A stretch of 64,000 nucleotides of DNA, from contig JAJZJR010000002.1 in assembly GCA_021810045.1 (NCBI GenBank), forward strand, positions 62,001 to 126,000, given 5' to 3'. The notes below the pieces were generated by a model. The model was not told the DNA's origin. It did no database searches and worked only from the letters and a program-made list of their open reading frames with translations. Positions 1 through 7,609 of the stretch are shown here, piece after piece; the first letter of the stretch is position 1, and every line of letters begins with the position of its first letter. Position numbers and translations under genes: made by a program. Source of the stretch: Thermoplasmata archaeon. Its GTDB lineage: Archaea > Thermoplasmatota > Thermoplasmata > Thermoplasmatales > Thermoplasmataceae.

Positions 1-105
1 TGTGGAAAGATCAAGCAAAAGTCTTCTTTTAACATCGCTATCGGCTGCATGGAAAATGGAGACTAACTCTCCTACGTCATTGACAACTTTTATTCTGCTG
101 ACCAT
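1..105 (-). CDS. N-terminal part of a probable winged-helix regulator (truncated by window edge)
   Basis: A minus-strand reading frame begins with ATG at 105 and stays open to the window edge, giving 35 residues that start MVSRIKVVND. The segment has a short beta-like start and then a helix with the pattern DSDVKRRLLLDLS, which resembles the first helix of ArsR/MarR-like archaeal winged-helix regulators. The helix-turn-helix itself lies outside the window, so the family is an inference from a few residues. The 70 nt between its start and the next gene would hold its promoter. Confidence 0.4.
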   Translation of the reverse strand, partial: MVSRIKVVNDVGELVSIFHAADSDVKRRLLLDLST

Positions 106-176
106 CTATAGGACATGGCACGATAAGATTTAATCATTGTTGGTAAAAAAAATTATTGTCAGGGGTAGGTCTGGTT

Positions 177-563
177 TTACTTCCTTCTTTTTCTAATCTC
201 GTACAGAATCATTTTGTCATATTCCACACGATGCTTTATTTTCTTGTTTTTAAGAATCTTGGAGATAGATTCAGTAATTTCTCTGATTTCTTCAGAAAGA
301 GAGCCCCTATAAACCACAATTTCTTTAGTATCAGATGGAAAAACCATCTTGTATTTTACTCCCTCTTTTATGTAACCGATGGGTTTTTTGTTTTTCTTGA
401 TTTCATTGAGATTCAGTTCAAGTGAGATTTCATCGTATTGTGCTTCTTCGGCATTCTGCTTTGTTTCACTCTCAATGAGCTGCCACATTTCTGGGAACGC
501 CTTTTCAAGGTCCTTCCACTGGAAATCATCGTTGAAGTAAATGTGTCCACTCCAGTTCTTCAC
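177..563 (-). CDS. Hypothetical protein, 128 aa
   Basis: I do not recognise this family. The product is 128 residues, highly charged, with a Trp/aromatic-rich N-terminus (MKNWSGHIYFNDDFQW), a central strand-rich part and a very basic C-terminus ending RKRRK. There is no signal peptide or membrane segment, so it is probably cytosolic. It is divergent from the membrane-protein gene that starts at 622, with a 58-nt shared intergenic region. The long open frame and ATG start support a real gene; function is unknown. Confidence 0.6.
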   Translation of the reverse strand: MKNWSGHIYFNDDFQWKDLEKAFPEMWQLIESETKQNAEEAQYDEISLELNLNEIKKNKKPIGYIKEGVKYKMVFPSDTKEIVVYRGSLSEEIREITESISKILKNKKIKHRVEYDKMILYEIRKRRK

Positions 564-621
564 CTTTCTTTATCCTCATGAATCTATTTAAGGTTGTGTA
601 ACCTAACCAAGAGATATAGAA

Positions 622-1038
622 ATGGACAAGTACAGCAGACTCTCAATGTCTTTAGGCATTTTATCAATGCTTCTGGGAATTCAGTTTCTCTTGGGCATGT
701 ATATCAATTTATATGTTTCACTCCCCACAGGAACAAACTCATTTGCAGGATACATAACTGAAAATGGAGTTGTTGCAGCCCATATTTTCCTGGCCTTTCT
801 GATTGTAATTATGGATTTCTTTGCATTCTTTATGGCGATACACGCTAGGATAGGAAACAAATACATCCTGTCAGTATTACTCTCTCTGATTTCCATTGTA
901 ATAGCTGGTGTAAGCGGTATGCTGTTCATAATGGGAGGACAGAATGATGCGTATTCATTCATTATGGCACTCTTCTTCCTCCTTGCCTACGGTTTTATCG
1001 GATTCGGAATGACAGGGATAAGGAAAGCAAAGAGTTAA
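622..1038 (+). CDS. Four-helix membrane protein of unknown function
   Basis: The 138-residue product has four clear hydrophobic segments, at about residues 8-33, 50-73, 80-104 and 112-132, with a basic C-terminal tail (GIRKAKS) that is probably cytoplasmic. There are no recognisable catalytic or ligand motifs. It lies just upstream of tRNA-Gln on the same strand. It could be a small integral membrane protein of a lineage-specific family; nothing in the sequence decides its role. Confidence 0.65.
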   Translation: MDKYSRLSMSLGILSMLLGIQFLLGMYINLYVSLPTGTNSFAGYITENGVVAAHIFLAFLIVIMDFFAFFMAIHARIGNKYILSVLLSLISIVIAGVSGMLFIMGGQNDAYSFIMALFFLLAYGFIGFGMTGIRKAKS

Positions 1039-1063
1039 AAATACCAATACTATCGCATTTGGA

Positions 1064-1136
1064 AGCCCCGTGGTGTAGTGGCCAAGCATAACGGGCTCTG
1101 GACCCGTCGACGGCAGTTCGAATCTGCCCGGGGCTA
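1064..1136 (+). tRNA. tRNA-Gln (anticodon CTG)
   Basis: A full cloverleaf can be drawn. The acceptor AGCCCCG (1064-1070) pairs with CGGGGCT (1129-1135) and A1136 is the discriminator. The anticodon stem ACGGG/CCCGT encloses loop CTCTGGA, giving anticodon CTG (codon CAG). The T arm is GGCAG-TTCGAAT-CTGCC. No CCA is encoded and no intron is seen. Archaea normally charge this tRNA indirectly through Glu-tRNA(Gln); the gltX gene at 14096 would supply that first step. Confidence 0.95.
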
Positions 1137-1159
1137 TTTAATGGGCTCGGTGAAATATA

Positions 1160-1639
1160 GTGCCAGATTTTAAGGAAGAAGACTACACGAAAACGATTTG
1201 CGAATTTACTGGAGATGAGCTCCCGAGGGAACACCCTATTTTCTCTTATCAGGCAGAAATGAAACTGGCACAGGCTGAAATGGGCCTTGCCATAGCCGAA
1301 GGTGTTAGACTGCAGGCTACAAGAGAGCTGCTGGACATGCTCGATACCTTGTATCAGATCCTTATCGATTCGGAATCTAAACTGCCTGATGCCCAGAGAA
1401 AAATGCTTAATCATGCAGATGATGTTTGGCTTGATCTAAAGGAAAAAATGAGCCAGGGAGATAAAAGGGCAGCACACCTGCTTAGCAGTCATGCCCATAT
1501 GGATATGGCTCTTGCCCATCTTTTGCAAGCTAAAAAGGATGAAAAATTTGCCGATATTGTCACGGATTACCTGGTAAAATACCTTGGTAAACTGAGTGTT
1601 TTCACCTACAGAGAAGCCATAGGTCACGTAATGCTCTGA
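1160..1639 (+). CDS. Hypothetical alpha-helical protein, 159 aa
   Basis: The product begins with GTG at 1160, preceded by a GGTGA ribosome site about 7 nt upstream, only 23 nt after tRNA-Gln. It is almost entirely helical by composition: Ala/Leu/Met-rich amphipathic stretches at about 35-65 and 105-125 include HAHMDMALAHLL, and there is a single Cys near residue 14. No membrane segment or signal is seen. The helical-bundle character and His/Met content might suit a ferritin-like or helical scaffold fold, but no diagnostic metal motif is present, so function is left open. Confidence 0.6.
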   Translation: MPDFKEEDYTKTICEFTGDELPREHPIFSYQAEMKLAQAEMGLAIAEGVRLQATRELLDMLDTLYQILIDSESKLPDAQRKMLNHADDVWLDLKEKMSQGDKRAAHLLSSHAHMDMALAHLLQAKKDEKFADIVTDYLVKYLGKLSVFTYREAIGHVML

Positions 1640-1973
1640 ATTAACATCACTGGAGGAAGTATACCTCTAATGCAGGTATATATTGGGATTCAATTTTCAC
1701 ATTAATGCCAAATCCTCGCCAATATTAGACGTTTATAAAACGTCTTTGTGAACTTAAAGCCAGTTATATCAAAAGAATCTGTAAGGCATTTCAGATCGGG
1801 CAGTTATTTTTCCAATATTTTAAACAGGTTTTTCAATTCAGTTACTTCTCCTGTCCCGTGACTGACACTATCTGTTTAGCCAAACATGTTAACTAATTGC
1901 CTTTATCAGAAATAATGCATTATGTATTTATTATTCAGAAAAACGTATTTATGACTTTTAATATTGAAGCCAA
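1640..1973 (+). other. Intergenic region with one inverted repeat
   Basis: No gene longer than 24 codons is supported here. The region contains an 8-bp perfect inverted repeat AGACGTTT-ATA-AAACGTCT at 1727-1745, which could be a terminator stem for the upstream gene or an operator. The 3' end is very AT-rich and carries the TATA-like sequence TTTTAATATT just upstream of the AbrB-like gene at 1974. Confidence 0.6.
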
Positions 1974-2156
1974 ATGGAACAGGCAAAAAAGGTCATTATT
2001 GATGTTGCCCACATAAAAAGCAGGGACGGGAATTCTCTGCGCATTACCCTCCCAAAAAAAGTTGCAGAAAAATTAGAATTAACAAGCGAGGATAACGTTG
2101 TAGTTTTCACAATGGATGAGGGAAGAATTTGTATTGAAAAACTAAAACAGATCTAA
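1974..2156 (+). CDS. AbrB/SpoVT/MazE-like DNA-binding protein
   Basis: The 60-residue product has the swapped-hairpin AbrB pattern: a beta strand, then SLRITLPKKVAEKLEL (about residues 20-35), an acidic turn and the strand NVVVFTMDEGRICIEKL. The R-x-T-L-P-K-x-V core is typical of archaeal AbrB-type regulators or antitoxins. A TATA-like TTTTAATATT lies about 17-26 nt upstream, consistent with a leaderless transcript. No toxin-like partner gene follows; the next gene is convergent. It is probably a small dimeric transcription regulator with unknown targets. Confidence 0.8.
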   Translation: MEQAKKVIIDVAHIKSRDGNSLRITLPKKVAEKLELTSEDNVVVFTMDEGRICIEKLKQI

Positions 2157-2167
2157 TTATCAGGCTT

Positions 2168-2455
2168 TTAGGCTTCCCAACTGTTACTTATAAGCACATT
2201 AACGTCCTTTACTTCGCCTATACCTAATTTTAAACAGTAATATGACTGCGTTCTTATCCATAGGACTTCCCCATCAAAATTTTCCAGATGAGCAAGAAAT
2301 GATTTTCCAAGTTCCACAGATGATCTGGCAGGATTGGTACAAGGAATCCCCATTGATGTGAAAGAGTCTCCGTCGTCAATGCTGAAGGGCGTAACATATA
2401 TTTTAGCCCCTCTTCTTATCTTAGATATCTTCGTACGCAGTTCTTCGACTTCCAT
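2168..2455 (-). CDS. Small protein of a paralogous family (copy 1), unknown function
   Basis: This 95-residue protein shares a clear pattern with the products at 2618-2962 and 26138-26410: a basic I-x(2)-G element near residue 15, a P followed by an acidic turn, GIPC, then NFDG (about 58-61), a RT-x(3)-YCL segment and a conserved (E/D)-(I/V/L)-K-D near the C-terminus. The predicted content is mostly short strands, like a small beta barrel. It has no membrane segment. The gene is convergent with the AbrB-like gene, 11 nt away. Function is unknown. Confidence 0.65.
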   Translation of the reverse strand: MEVEELRTKISKIRRGAKIYVTPFSIDDGDSFTSMGIPCTNPARSSVELGKSFLAHLENFDGEVLWIRTQSYYCLKLGIGEVKDVNVLISNSWEA

Positions 2456-2617
2456 TGTTCAATGGACACTTTTGGACATATACTAATTTTTCTATTGGCA
2501 CACTAGAAATCATCGTACGAAATACACAGAAACTCCATCTGTCCTGAAAAAATTGTGGTCAGATTTTTTTCGTCTATTGCAAGGAAAACATGAATTGATT
2601 TGCTTTTTAGGCATACA

Positions 2618-2962
2618 TTATCTTACTGTCTTTCCAATCAGAACATCTTTGAGATCACTTATAGCGAAAAGCAGAAGGTTTCCATTATCAGTTCTTACTT
2701 TGAGCATATTCCCATCGAAGTCTTCGAAAGTACATTCCATGGATTCTCTTAGTTCGATATAGTGCCATTTTGAACACAAATATATTTCTCCTGGAGAAGT
2801 TCTTTCCTCTCCCAGTTTTATGCTGTATGGAATCAGGAAAGCTCTCTTGCCCCTCACAATACCTGATAGTTTATCGCTTAAATCAGAACATTCATAATCT
2901 GTTGTGAGGTAGATAGAATTGCTCAAAATTCTATCTAATGTGGATTTTACCAGAACATACAT
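2618..2962 (-). CDS. Small protein of the same paralogous family (copy 2), divergent
   Basis: The 114-residue product carries a roughly 30-residue N-terminal extension followed by the family pattern: GIVRGKRAFLIPYS, a degenerate GEIYLC in place of GIPC, FEDFDG, KVRTDNG and DLKD. It is the most diverged of the three copies in the window, having lost the Cys of the YCL segment. It is about 160 nt upstream of copy 1 on the same strand, which suggests an old tandem duplication. No known domain is recognised. Confidence 0.6.
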   Translation of the reverse strand: MYVLVKSTLDRILSNSIYLTTDYECSDLSDKLSGIVRGKRAFLIPYSIKLGEERTSPGEIYLCSKWHYIELRESMECTFEDFDGNMLKVRTDNGNLLLFAISDLKDVLIGKTVR

Positions 2963-3062
2963 CCAATGGATTGATTTTTACACCGGATTTAACTTGGAGG
3001 TTTTCATTGTAATGAAATATTTATTTTGTATTCATTTGTAGTATACATTCGCTAGGGAGATA

Positions 3063-3230
3063 TTACATTCTCGCCCAAACGCTTTCGAGCCTCACTTTGG
3101 CCCTTTCAATACTGTCTTTTTTCTGCAGAGTAACGATAATTGCGTCCCCTTCAGATATCTCTTCAAAATCCCGGATATTTTTTGGTATTTGTATGACAAA
3201 CTTTTTCCCTACTTTTGCTGGAAATTCCAT
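3063..3230 (-). CDS. AbrB/SpoVT-like small regulator
   Basis: Starting at the internal ATG at 3230 gives a 55-residue product, MEFPAKVGKKFVIQIPK..., with the AbrB pattern: a strand, K-K-F-V-I-Q-I-P-K-x-I, an acidic E-G-D turn and a closing strand. An in-frame ATG at 3260 would add 10 residues (MRYSRFICIY) that do not fit the family N-terminus, so I prefer the shorter start, though the promoter does not decide it. It is the second AbrB-like gene within 1.3 kb and lies upstream of copy 2 of the small paralogous family on the same strand. Confidence 0.65.
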   Translation of the reverse strand: MEFPAKVGKKFVIQIPKNIRDFEEISEGDAIIVTLQKKDSIERAKVRLESVWARM

Positions 3231-3315
3231 ATATATGCAGATAAATCTGGAATATCTCATTTTTTATGTGTCTGACAAATGAGAAAATGAGTTTTCTTCT
3301 TTGTTTAACCTGAAA

Positions 3316-3924
3316 TTATAGCCATGGAGAATCCATTAAATTTGCCATTTCAGAAGATTCTGAATTCCCCAATGCTCTCAAATGCCTTGATACATTCATA
3401 CACTTTTCCCGAGGGTGATTCTGGCTTAACTTCCATTTCCCCTGTACTTCCTTTACAAGGATTTCAAAAGCCACAATAGATTTCGTCATGTCCATTAATG
3501 TTGGGTCTGACCAATCTGCAGCCCAGTCCCCTCCAATCTGCTTTTCCCCAAAGGCAGTTAGATCGTCGAGTATCCGTTTCAACCGTTCCAAGTCATCGAT
3601 AATCCTTAATTCGCCTGATACCGTAATGCTAACATAATTCCATGTGGGCACAGCATGTTCTTCCTCGTACCAATCTGGAGAAATATAGTGGTTTGGCCCA
3701 TTGAACTGCACCATTACAATTTTACCATCCAACCCGCGCCATATGTTATTCGCCAAAGCAAAATGTCCACTGATTTTAGAGAATTTATCATCTATCAGCA
3801 TAGGTACAGAAGAAACAGAAAGTGTTCCATCCAGACTTGAAAAGACTGTTCCAAAATTATACTTTCTTGCATACTTTACAAGTTTTTCCACATTTTTCAC
3901 CTTGAATGGTTCAGGGTTATACAC
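3316..3924 (-). CDS. PaiB-like FMN-binding protein
   Basis: The product matches the PaiB family of flavin-binding split-barrel proteins: an N-terminus like the family's MYxPxxF (here VYNPEPF), a central GPNHYISPDWYEEE and VPTWNYVSITVSG, and a helical C-terminal half. I chose the GTG at 3924 because it gives this N-terminus and has ATTATTAA about 22-29 nt upstream; an ATG at 3975 would add 17 atypical residues. In Bacillus PaiB is a regulator of sporulation and protease genes; in archaea the role is unproven and may be flavin-dependent redox chemistry. Confidence 0.85.
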   Translation of the reverse strand: MYNPEPFKVKNVEKLVKYARKYNFGTVFSSLDGTLSVSSVPMLIDDKFSKISGHFALANNIWRGLDGKIVMVQFNGPNHYISPDWYEEEHAVPTWNYVSITVSGELRIIDDLERLKRILDDLTAFGEKQIGGDWAADWSDPTLMDMTKSIVAFEILVKEVQGKWKLSQNHPREKCMNVSRHLRALGNSESSEMANLMDSPWL

Positions 3925-4006
3925 ACTTATTGCAGACTTTGAATGAATTAATAATTTTGATCTCCTGAACAGCAAAAATAATTATGCCATCAGATAATTT
4001 TAATTG

Positions 4007-4261
4007 ATGGAAAAGAAAGTACATAAATGGAAAATACATTGCAAAAGCTGTGGAACGGATTTTGAGCACATATTTGTAGCCACAGACCTCTTTAAGCCCC
4101 ACATATTCAATGAACTTGAGATGAAGTGCCCGAATTGTGGATCAACAAAATTCGATCCTGTAAAACTTGACGGCAAGGAAACCTTAGAGCAGTGGCAAGC
4201 AGAACATCCTGACCTGGACATTAAGCAACTCCCTGATCACTCATATCTTGAAAAACAGTGA
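4007..4261 (+). CDS. Zinc-ribbon protein, 84 aa
   Basis: The product has a CKSCG pair near residues 12-15 and a CPNCGS pair near residues 43-46, forming one zinc ribbon with a roughly 30-residue spacer, followed by an acidic helical tail (EQWQAEHPDLD). I use ATG 4007 rather than the TTG one codon earlier. It is divergent from paiB with a short AT-rich promoter region. Small stand-alone zinc ribbons in archaea often accompany transcription or RNA-processing complexes, but no partner is evident here. Confidence 0.7.
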   Translation: MEKKVHKWKIHCKSCGTDFEHIFVATDLFKPHIFNELEMKCPNCGSTKFDPVKLDGKETLEQWQAEHPDLDIKQLPDHSYLEKQ

Positions 4262-4318
4262 AATTGTCAACTTCCCTATTGATCTGGCTCCCTGCTTTGT
4301 TTATTAAAGGGGAGACAC

Positions 4319-4328
4319 TTTTTTTTAA
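4319..4328 (+). promoter_or_regulatory. Probable TATA box of the aldo/keto reductase gene
   Basis: The T-tract TTTTTTTTAA ends about 22 nt before ATG 4350, the spacing expected for a leaderless archaeal promoter. The same oligo-T run follows the zinc-ribbon gene by 57 nt and could also end its transcript. Confidence 0.5.
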
Positions 4329-4349
4329 CCCAATCTTCTTTACTTGACT

Positions 4350-5147
4350 ATGAAGAACACACTGTGTGGAAAGAAAGTATCTGACATTGGACTTGGAACA
4401 TGGGGGATGGGCGGAGGTGAGTCTCCAGAATTCAGTCAAGACGAAAAGTATGTCGAAGCAATCAGATATGCGATCGAACATGGTGTAAATGTCATTGACA
4501 CTGCTGAGATGTATGGGGGCGGGCATACTGAAGAGATAGTCGGAAAGGCAATTTCAAACTACGAAAGGGAAAAATTATTCGTAATTTCCAAAGTATGGAA
4601 TAACCACCTTCATCACGATTCCCTGTTGAATTCTGCAAGAAAGAGTGTAAAGAGAATGCAAACTGACTATATTGATCTGTATCTGATCCATTGGCCAAAT
4701 GAGACTGTGGAAATAAAGGAGACTGTATCCGCCATGGAAGAGCTTGTTTCCTCCGGACTTGTAAAAAATATTGGAGTGAGCAACTTCAGTGTTTCACAGC
4801 TGAAAGAGGCAATGGATGCAGCAGAACAGACAAGGATATGTGCAAATCAGGTTGAATATAATTATGGCACAAGAGGCATTGAAGATGACCTCATCCCTTT
4901 CTGTGAACAAAATGAGATTGATGTGATAGCATATACACCAATAATGAGGGGAGCCATCTCAGATTACGGGAAATTACTTTCAATGGCCGAAAAATATCAA
5001 GTCACACCGGTTCAGATCGCCCTCAGGTATGTTATGGAAAAGGCATATGCCATACCGAAGTCCTCTAACAAAGCCCATATGGATGAACTTATTGCAGCAG
5101 GTAAAATAGAACTGGATCCGGAAGATTACCGGGAACTCAGTTCGTGA
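4350..5147 (+). CDS. Aldo/keto reductase
   Basis: A 265-residue NAD(P)H-dependent oxidoreductase of the AKR superfamily (TIM barrel). The catalytic tetrad is visible: Asp50 and Tyr55 in DTAEMYGGG, Lys81 in SKVW and His114 in LIHWP. A GVSNFS motif follows near residue 140 and the cofactor-binding IPKSSNKAHM near 235. I start at ATG 4350, not the TTG at 4344. The protein is slightly short for the family (usually 270-330), mainly at the C-terminal loop that shapes substrate choice, so the substrate cannot be told; sugar or aldehyde reduction is typical. Confidence 0.92.
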   Translation: MKNTLCGKKVSDIGLGTWGMGGGESPEFSQDEKYVEAIRYAIEHGVNVIDTAEMYGGGHTEEIVGKAISNYEREKLFVISKVWNNHLHHDSLLNSARKSVKRMQTDYIDLYLIHWPNETVEIKETVSAMEELVSSGLVKNIGVSNFSVSQLKEAMDAAEQTRICANQVEYNYGTRGIEDDLIPFCEQNEIDVIAYTPIMRGAISDYGKLLSMAEKYQVTPVQIALRYVMEKAYAIPKSSNKAHMDELIAAGKIELDPEDYRELSS

Positions 5148-5160
5148 GTGTTTGCCGTTC

Positions 5161-5513
5161 TCAAAATGTTATGCAATCCTTTGCACAACACTTGTTCGGA
5201 ACGTATGCCATCTCAGTCCTTCCTGGTCCGGAAAGCAACCTGAGCTTTCCGGTGTAAAGGTATTCATCCATCATGGATGGTAAAGAGGATTCCACACTCA
5301 CGGTGAACGGAACTCCTCATAGATCAAGGCCACAAATGGAGATCGCTGATAAAGCGAGCCCGTCCCTGTCGTAGTCATGATCACAGTTGTTACTTCTGAA
5401 TATCTTCCAGGTAGGGTGCTTCAATCTTCCACCACATACAGGACACTCGGATGAGGTCCCTTCTGGATTCACCGGATGATTTCACATCCCTTTTTATTGT
5501 ATATTGTGGAAAT
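5161..5513 (-). pseudogene. Decayed TnpB (IS200/IS605 OrfB-like) C-terminal remnant
   Basis: Read on the minus strand, 5472-5161 encodes NPEGTSSECPVCGGRLKHP followed by a second half-ribbon (NNCDHDYDRDGLALSAI), which is the C-terminal zinc ribbon and the last RuvC Asp region of TnpB. The second half-ribbon keeps only one Cys. Upstream the frame breaks at about 5472: a segment reading ISTIYNKKGCEIIR continues only in another frame. An in-frame TGA at 5319-5317 interrupts the tail before PFTVS. The first three quarters of the gene are missing. This is a fossil of an IS605-type element, not a working nuclease. Confidence 0.8.
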
Positions 5514-5550
5514 ACTCTTCTGTCTGTGTGAAAAATAAGTAAATGAGACT

Positions 5551-5569
5551 GTTGTGCAACTTGCACAAC
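5551..5569 (-). repeat. Perfect palindrome GTTGTGCAA-C-TTGCACAAC
   Basis: A 9-bp perfect inverted repeat with a 1-nt centre sits 4 nt beyond the stop of the metallo-hydrolase gene. A near copy (GTTATGCAA-TCCT-TTGCACAAC, one mismatch) lies at 5168-5189, at the other side of the TnpB remnant. It may be a relic of the mobile element's ends or a terminator for the minus-strand operon. Confidence 0.6.
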
Positions 5570-5572
5570 ATT

Positions 5573-6550
5573 TCACAGGATCAATCGGTGTTTTCCATTG
5601 GCTGTTAAAGCCCTGTACATAACTACCCCATTATTTTCTTTTTTATCGACATACCCGCTGGAATCCAGGTATCTGATGTGAGATATTGCCTCTCCAATTG
5701 CAAAATTCATCTCCATTAGATTCATGGCATCCAAGGTTCTTCCCCTGCTCCACCTTATGCGCGATGCGACTTCAAATGCAGTGCTCCAGTCCCCTGTCAC
5801 AGACAGGATTTCGTTGAGCCTTTCCCTGTGATGATCAAGAATTTCATTTATCCTCTGGTTTCCGTGTGCAAAAGGATCTCTGTGACCAGGATATATCATT
5901 TTTGCATCCAGCTTTAATGTCTCTTTGAGGCTTGTGATGTAAAGACCCAGCATATCTGATTCTTCGTCATAGAAGCTGATATTTGGCGTTATACCTGGAA
6001 GCAGATGATCGCCAGTAAAAAGAGAACCGTTTTCCTTAAGGTGGATAGATATGGAGCCGGGAGAATGTCCGGGGTTATTCAGGATCTCCACATCATTTCC
6101 AAATGTCTCGCCGCCATCCAGTTTTTTGTCTATGTCGATTTCATGGTAAAGGGACATGTTGTCAAGGACAGAGTGCCGGTCAACAATCTTTGAGAGTATT
6201 TCATGTGGAGTGCCGTTAATGCCAAGCTGTCTTGAGAGAAATTCCCCAAATTCATCTTTGTTATCCTTTATCCTCTGTATCCTCTCCGCATCGTTTCGGC
6301 CTATTGCAATTGGGGTACCATACTTGTCTCTTATTGCCTGTGCACCGCCAATATGGTCAACATGCAGGTGAGTAAGGATGATCAAATCAATCTGCGAAAG
6401 ATCTACTCCCCTTTCCATGAGAAAATCCAGTGAAGCGGGCGACATTCCTGTATCCACAAGGATGTGACTGCCATTTCTGATTTCGTATATGTTCGCAGTT
6501 TTTAATGCCCTAATGGCAATTGGAACTTCGTGTCTGATTACTTCAGTCAA
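5573..6550 (-). CDS. Metallo-beta-lactamase fold hydrolase with C-terminal winged-helix-like region
   Basis: The 325-residue product has the dinuclear-metal motif LTHLHVDHIGGA (near residues 59-70), then GHSPGSISIHL, TGDHLLPG and YPGHRDP, supplying the expected His/Asp ligands. The last 100 residues (from about 225) are helical and resemble the winged-helix tail of LACTB2-like hydrolases, so a nuclease or thioester/glyoxalase-type substrate is possible. The start is TTG 6550 with a GGTG ribosome site about 8 nt upstream. It lies 36 nt after the homoserine dehydrogenase gene and probably ends the gyrBA-hom operon. Confidence 0.88.
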   Translation of the reverse strand: MTEVIRHEVPIAIRALKTANIYEIRNGSHILVDTGMSPASLDFLMERGVDLSQIDLIILTHLHVDHIGGAQAIRDKYGTPIAIGRNDAERIQRIKDNKDEFGEFLSRQLGINGTPHEILSKIVDRHSVLDNMSLYHEIDIDKKLDGGETFGNDVEILNNPGHSPGSISIHLKENGSLFTGDHLLPGITPNISFYDEESDMLGLYITSLKETLKLDAKMIYPGHRDPFAHGNQRINEILDHHRERLNEILSVTGDWSTAFEVASRIRWSRGRTLDAMNLMEMNFAIGEAISHIRYLDSSGYVDKKENNGVVMYRALTANGKHRLIL

Positions 6551-6586
6551 GATACACCAGTATCACTCTTTGCCGTAAAAGATTGA

Positions 6587-7609
6587 CTAAACTTTATTCC
6601 CTTTTGCTTCTCTGGCGAGAATCATCACATCATTCATAACTGCAGATGCGGTTTCCCTAGGTCCGTCATGAGCACTTGATACCCTTAGAATGCCGTTGTT
6701 GTCAGTGGTTACCTCATAACCAAGTGCTGATTCAGGCAGTGTCAGCAGGAAATCATCAGCATCCAGCAGTCCAAAACCCGTGCTTACCTCTACCTGGCCC
6801 TTTTCCAGGGATATCTCTGTGAACAATCTTAGGCGGTCTCCATTCCTCTTGATTTCATCCGGATCAACTTCAGGAATTCCTGAATATTTGATGTCCTTGA
6901 GGCTCATGGCTTTACCAAAAAGAGCGTTTGCAAGTATTACTGTCTTTCTGGCACCATCGAGGCCAGATGTATCGTCAGTGTAATCTGTTTCTGCAACGCC
7001 TATTTCCTGTGCTTTTTTAACAGCATCCCCGAAGGATGTGCCTGATCTCATCATTTTCAGCACAAAATTGGCCGTAAGGCTCACTATACCCCTGAATTTT
7101 AGTACCTTAGAGGGACCACAGCTGTACTTTACGAAGTTGAAGACTGGTACTCCTCCTGCAACAGTTGCTTCATGAAGCAGCCTGATGCCTCTTTCTTCCG
7201 CATAAGGGATTAGTTCTGCCCAATGTAGTGCAAGAGGAGACTTGTTTGCTGTAACGATATCTATGCCCCTGTCAATAGCCGATCGGAATATCTGCAGTTC
7301 CCTGTTTCCATCCTTGGATGCCGATGAAACATCAATGAGAATATCAATTCCTGATGCAAGAACCTCATCCATAGTTACAGTTTCACCGAGAATCCGGAGA
7401 TCCCCGGCTTTCTTTGCAGAAAGAATATCATAATAAGTTCTCCTGGGGTCCACTCTGACGATCTCCCGGGAATCAGCTGCAAATGAAACCTCAATTTCTT
7501 TTCCGCATGCCTCTTTGATATGGTTCCCGCTTTCCGACAGTATCCTGACGAAATTCTGGCCAACGTTTCCCATGCCCAGAATTGCAACCTTCAGGCTACT
7601 GCTGCTCAT
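6587..7609 (-). CDS. hom: Homoserine dehydrogenase
   Basis: Catalyses NAD(P)H-linked interconversion of aspartate semialdehyde and homoserine. The 340-residue protein has an N-terminal Rossmann motif GMGNVG (residues 11-16), [13 protein letters not shown] near 120, [12 protein letters not shown] near 150 and the family signature [19 protein letters not shown] near 205. It lacks a C-terminal ACT domain, so threonine feedback through ACT is unlikely. Its ATG overlaps the end of gyrA by 14 nt, so the two are co-transcribed, an unusual pairing. Homoserine kinase at 29110 would take the product towards threonine. Confidence 0.93.
   Translation of the reverse strand: MSSSSLKVAILGMGNVGQNFVRILSESGNHIKEACGKEIEVSFAADSREIVRVDPRRTYYDILSAKKAGDLRILGETVTMDEVLASGIDILIDVSSASKDGNRELQIFRSAIDRGIDIVTANKSPLALHWAELIPYAEERGIRLLHEATVAGGVPVFNFVKYSCGPSKVLKFRGIVSLTANFVLKMMRSGTSFGDAVKKAQEIGVAETDYTDDTSGLDGARKTVILANALFGKAMSLKDIKYSGIPEVDPDEIKRNGDRLRLFTEISLEKGQVEVSTGFGLLDADDFLLTLPESALGYEVTTDNNGILRVSSAHDGPRETASAVMNDVMILAREAKGNKV

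Noticed and set aside
1804-1875. Minus-strand 23-residue open stretch ending TELKNLFKILEK
   Set aside because: Stop codons bound it closely, there is no start codon and no family is recognisable; too short to support as a gene or remnant.
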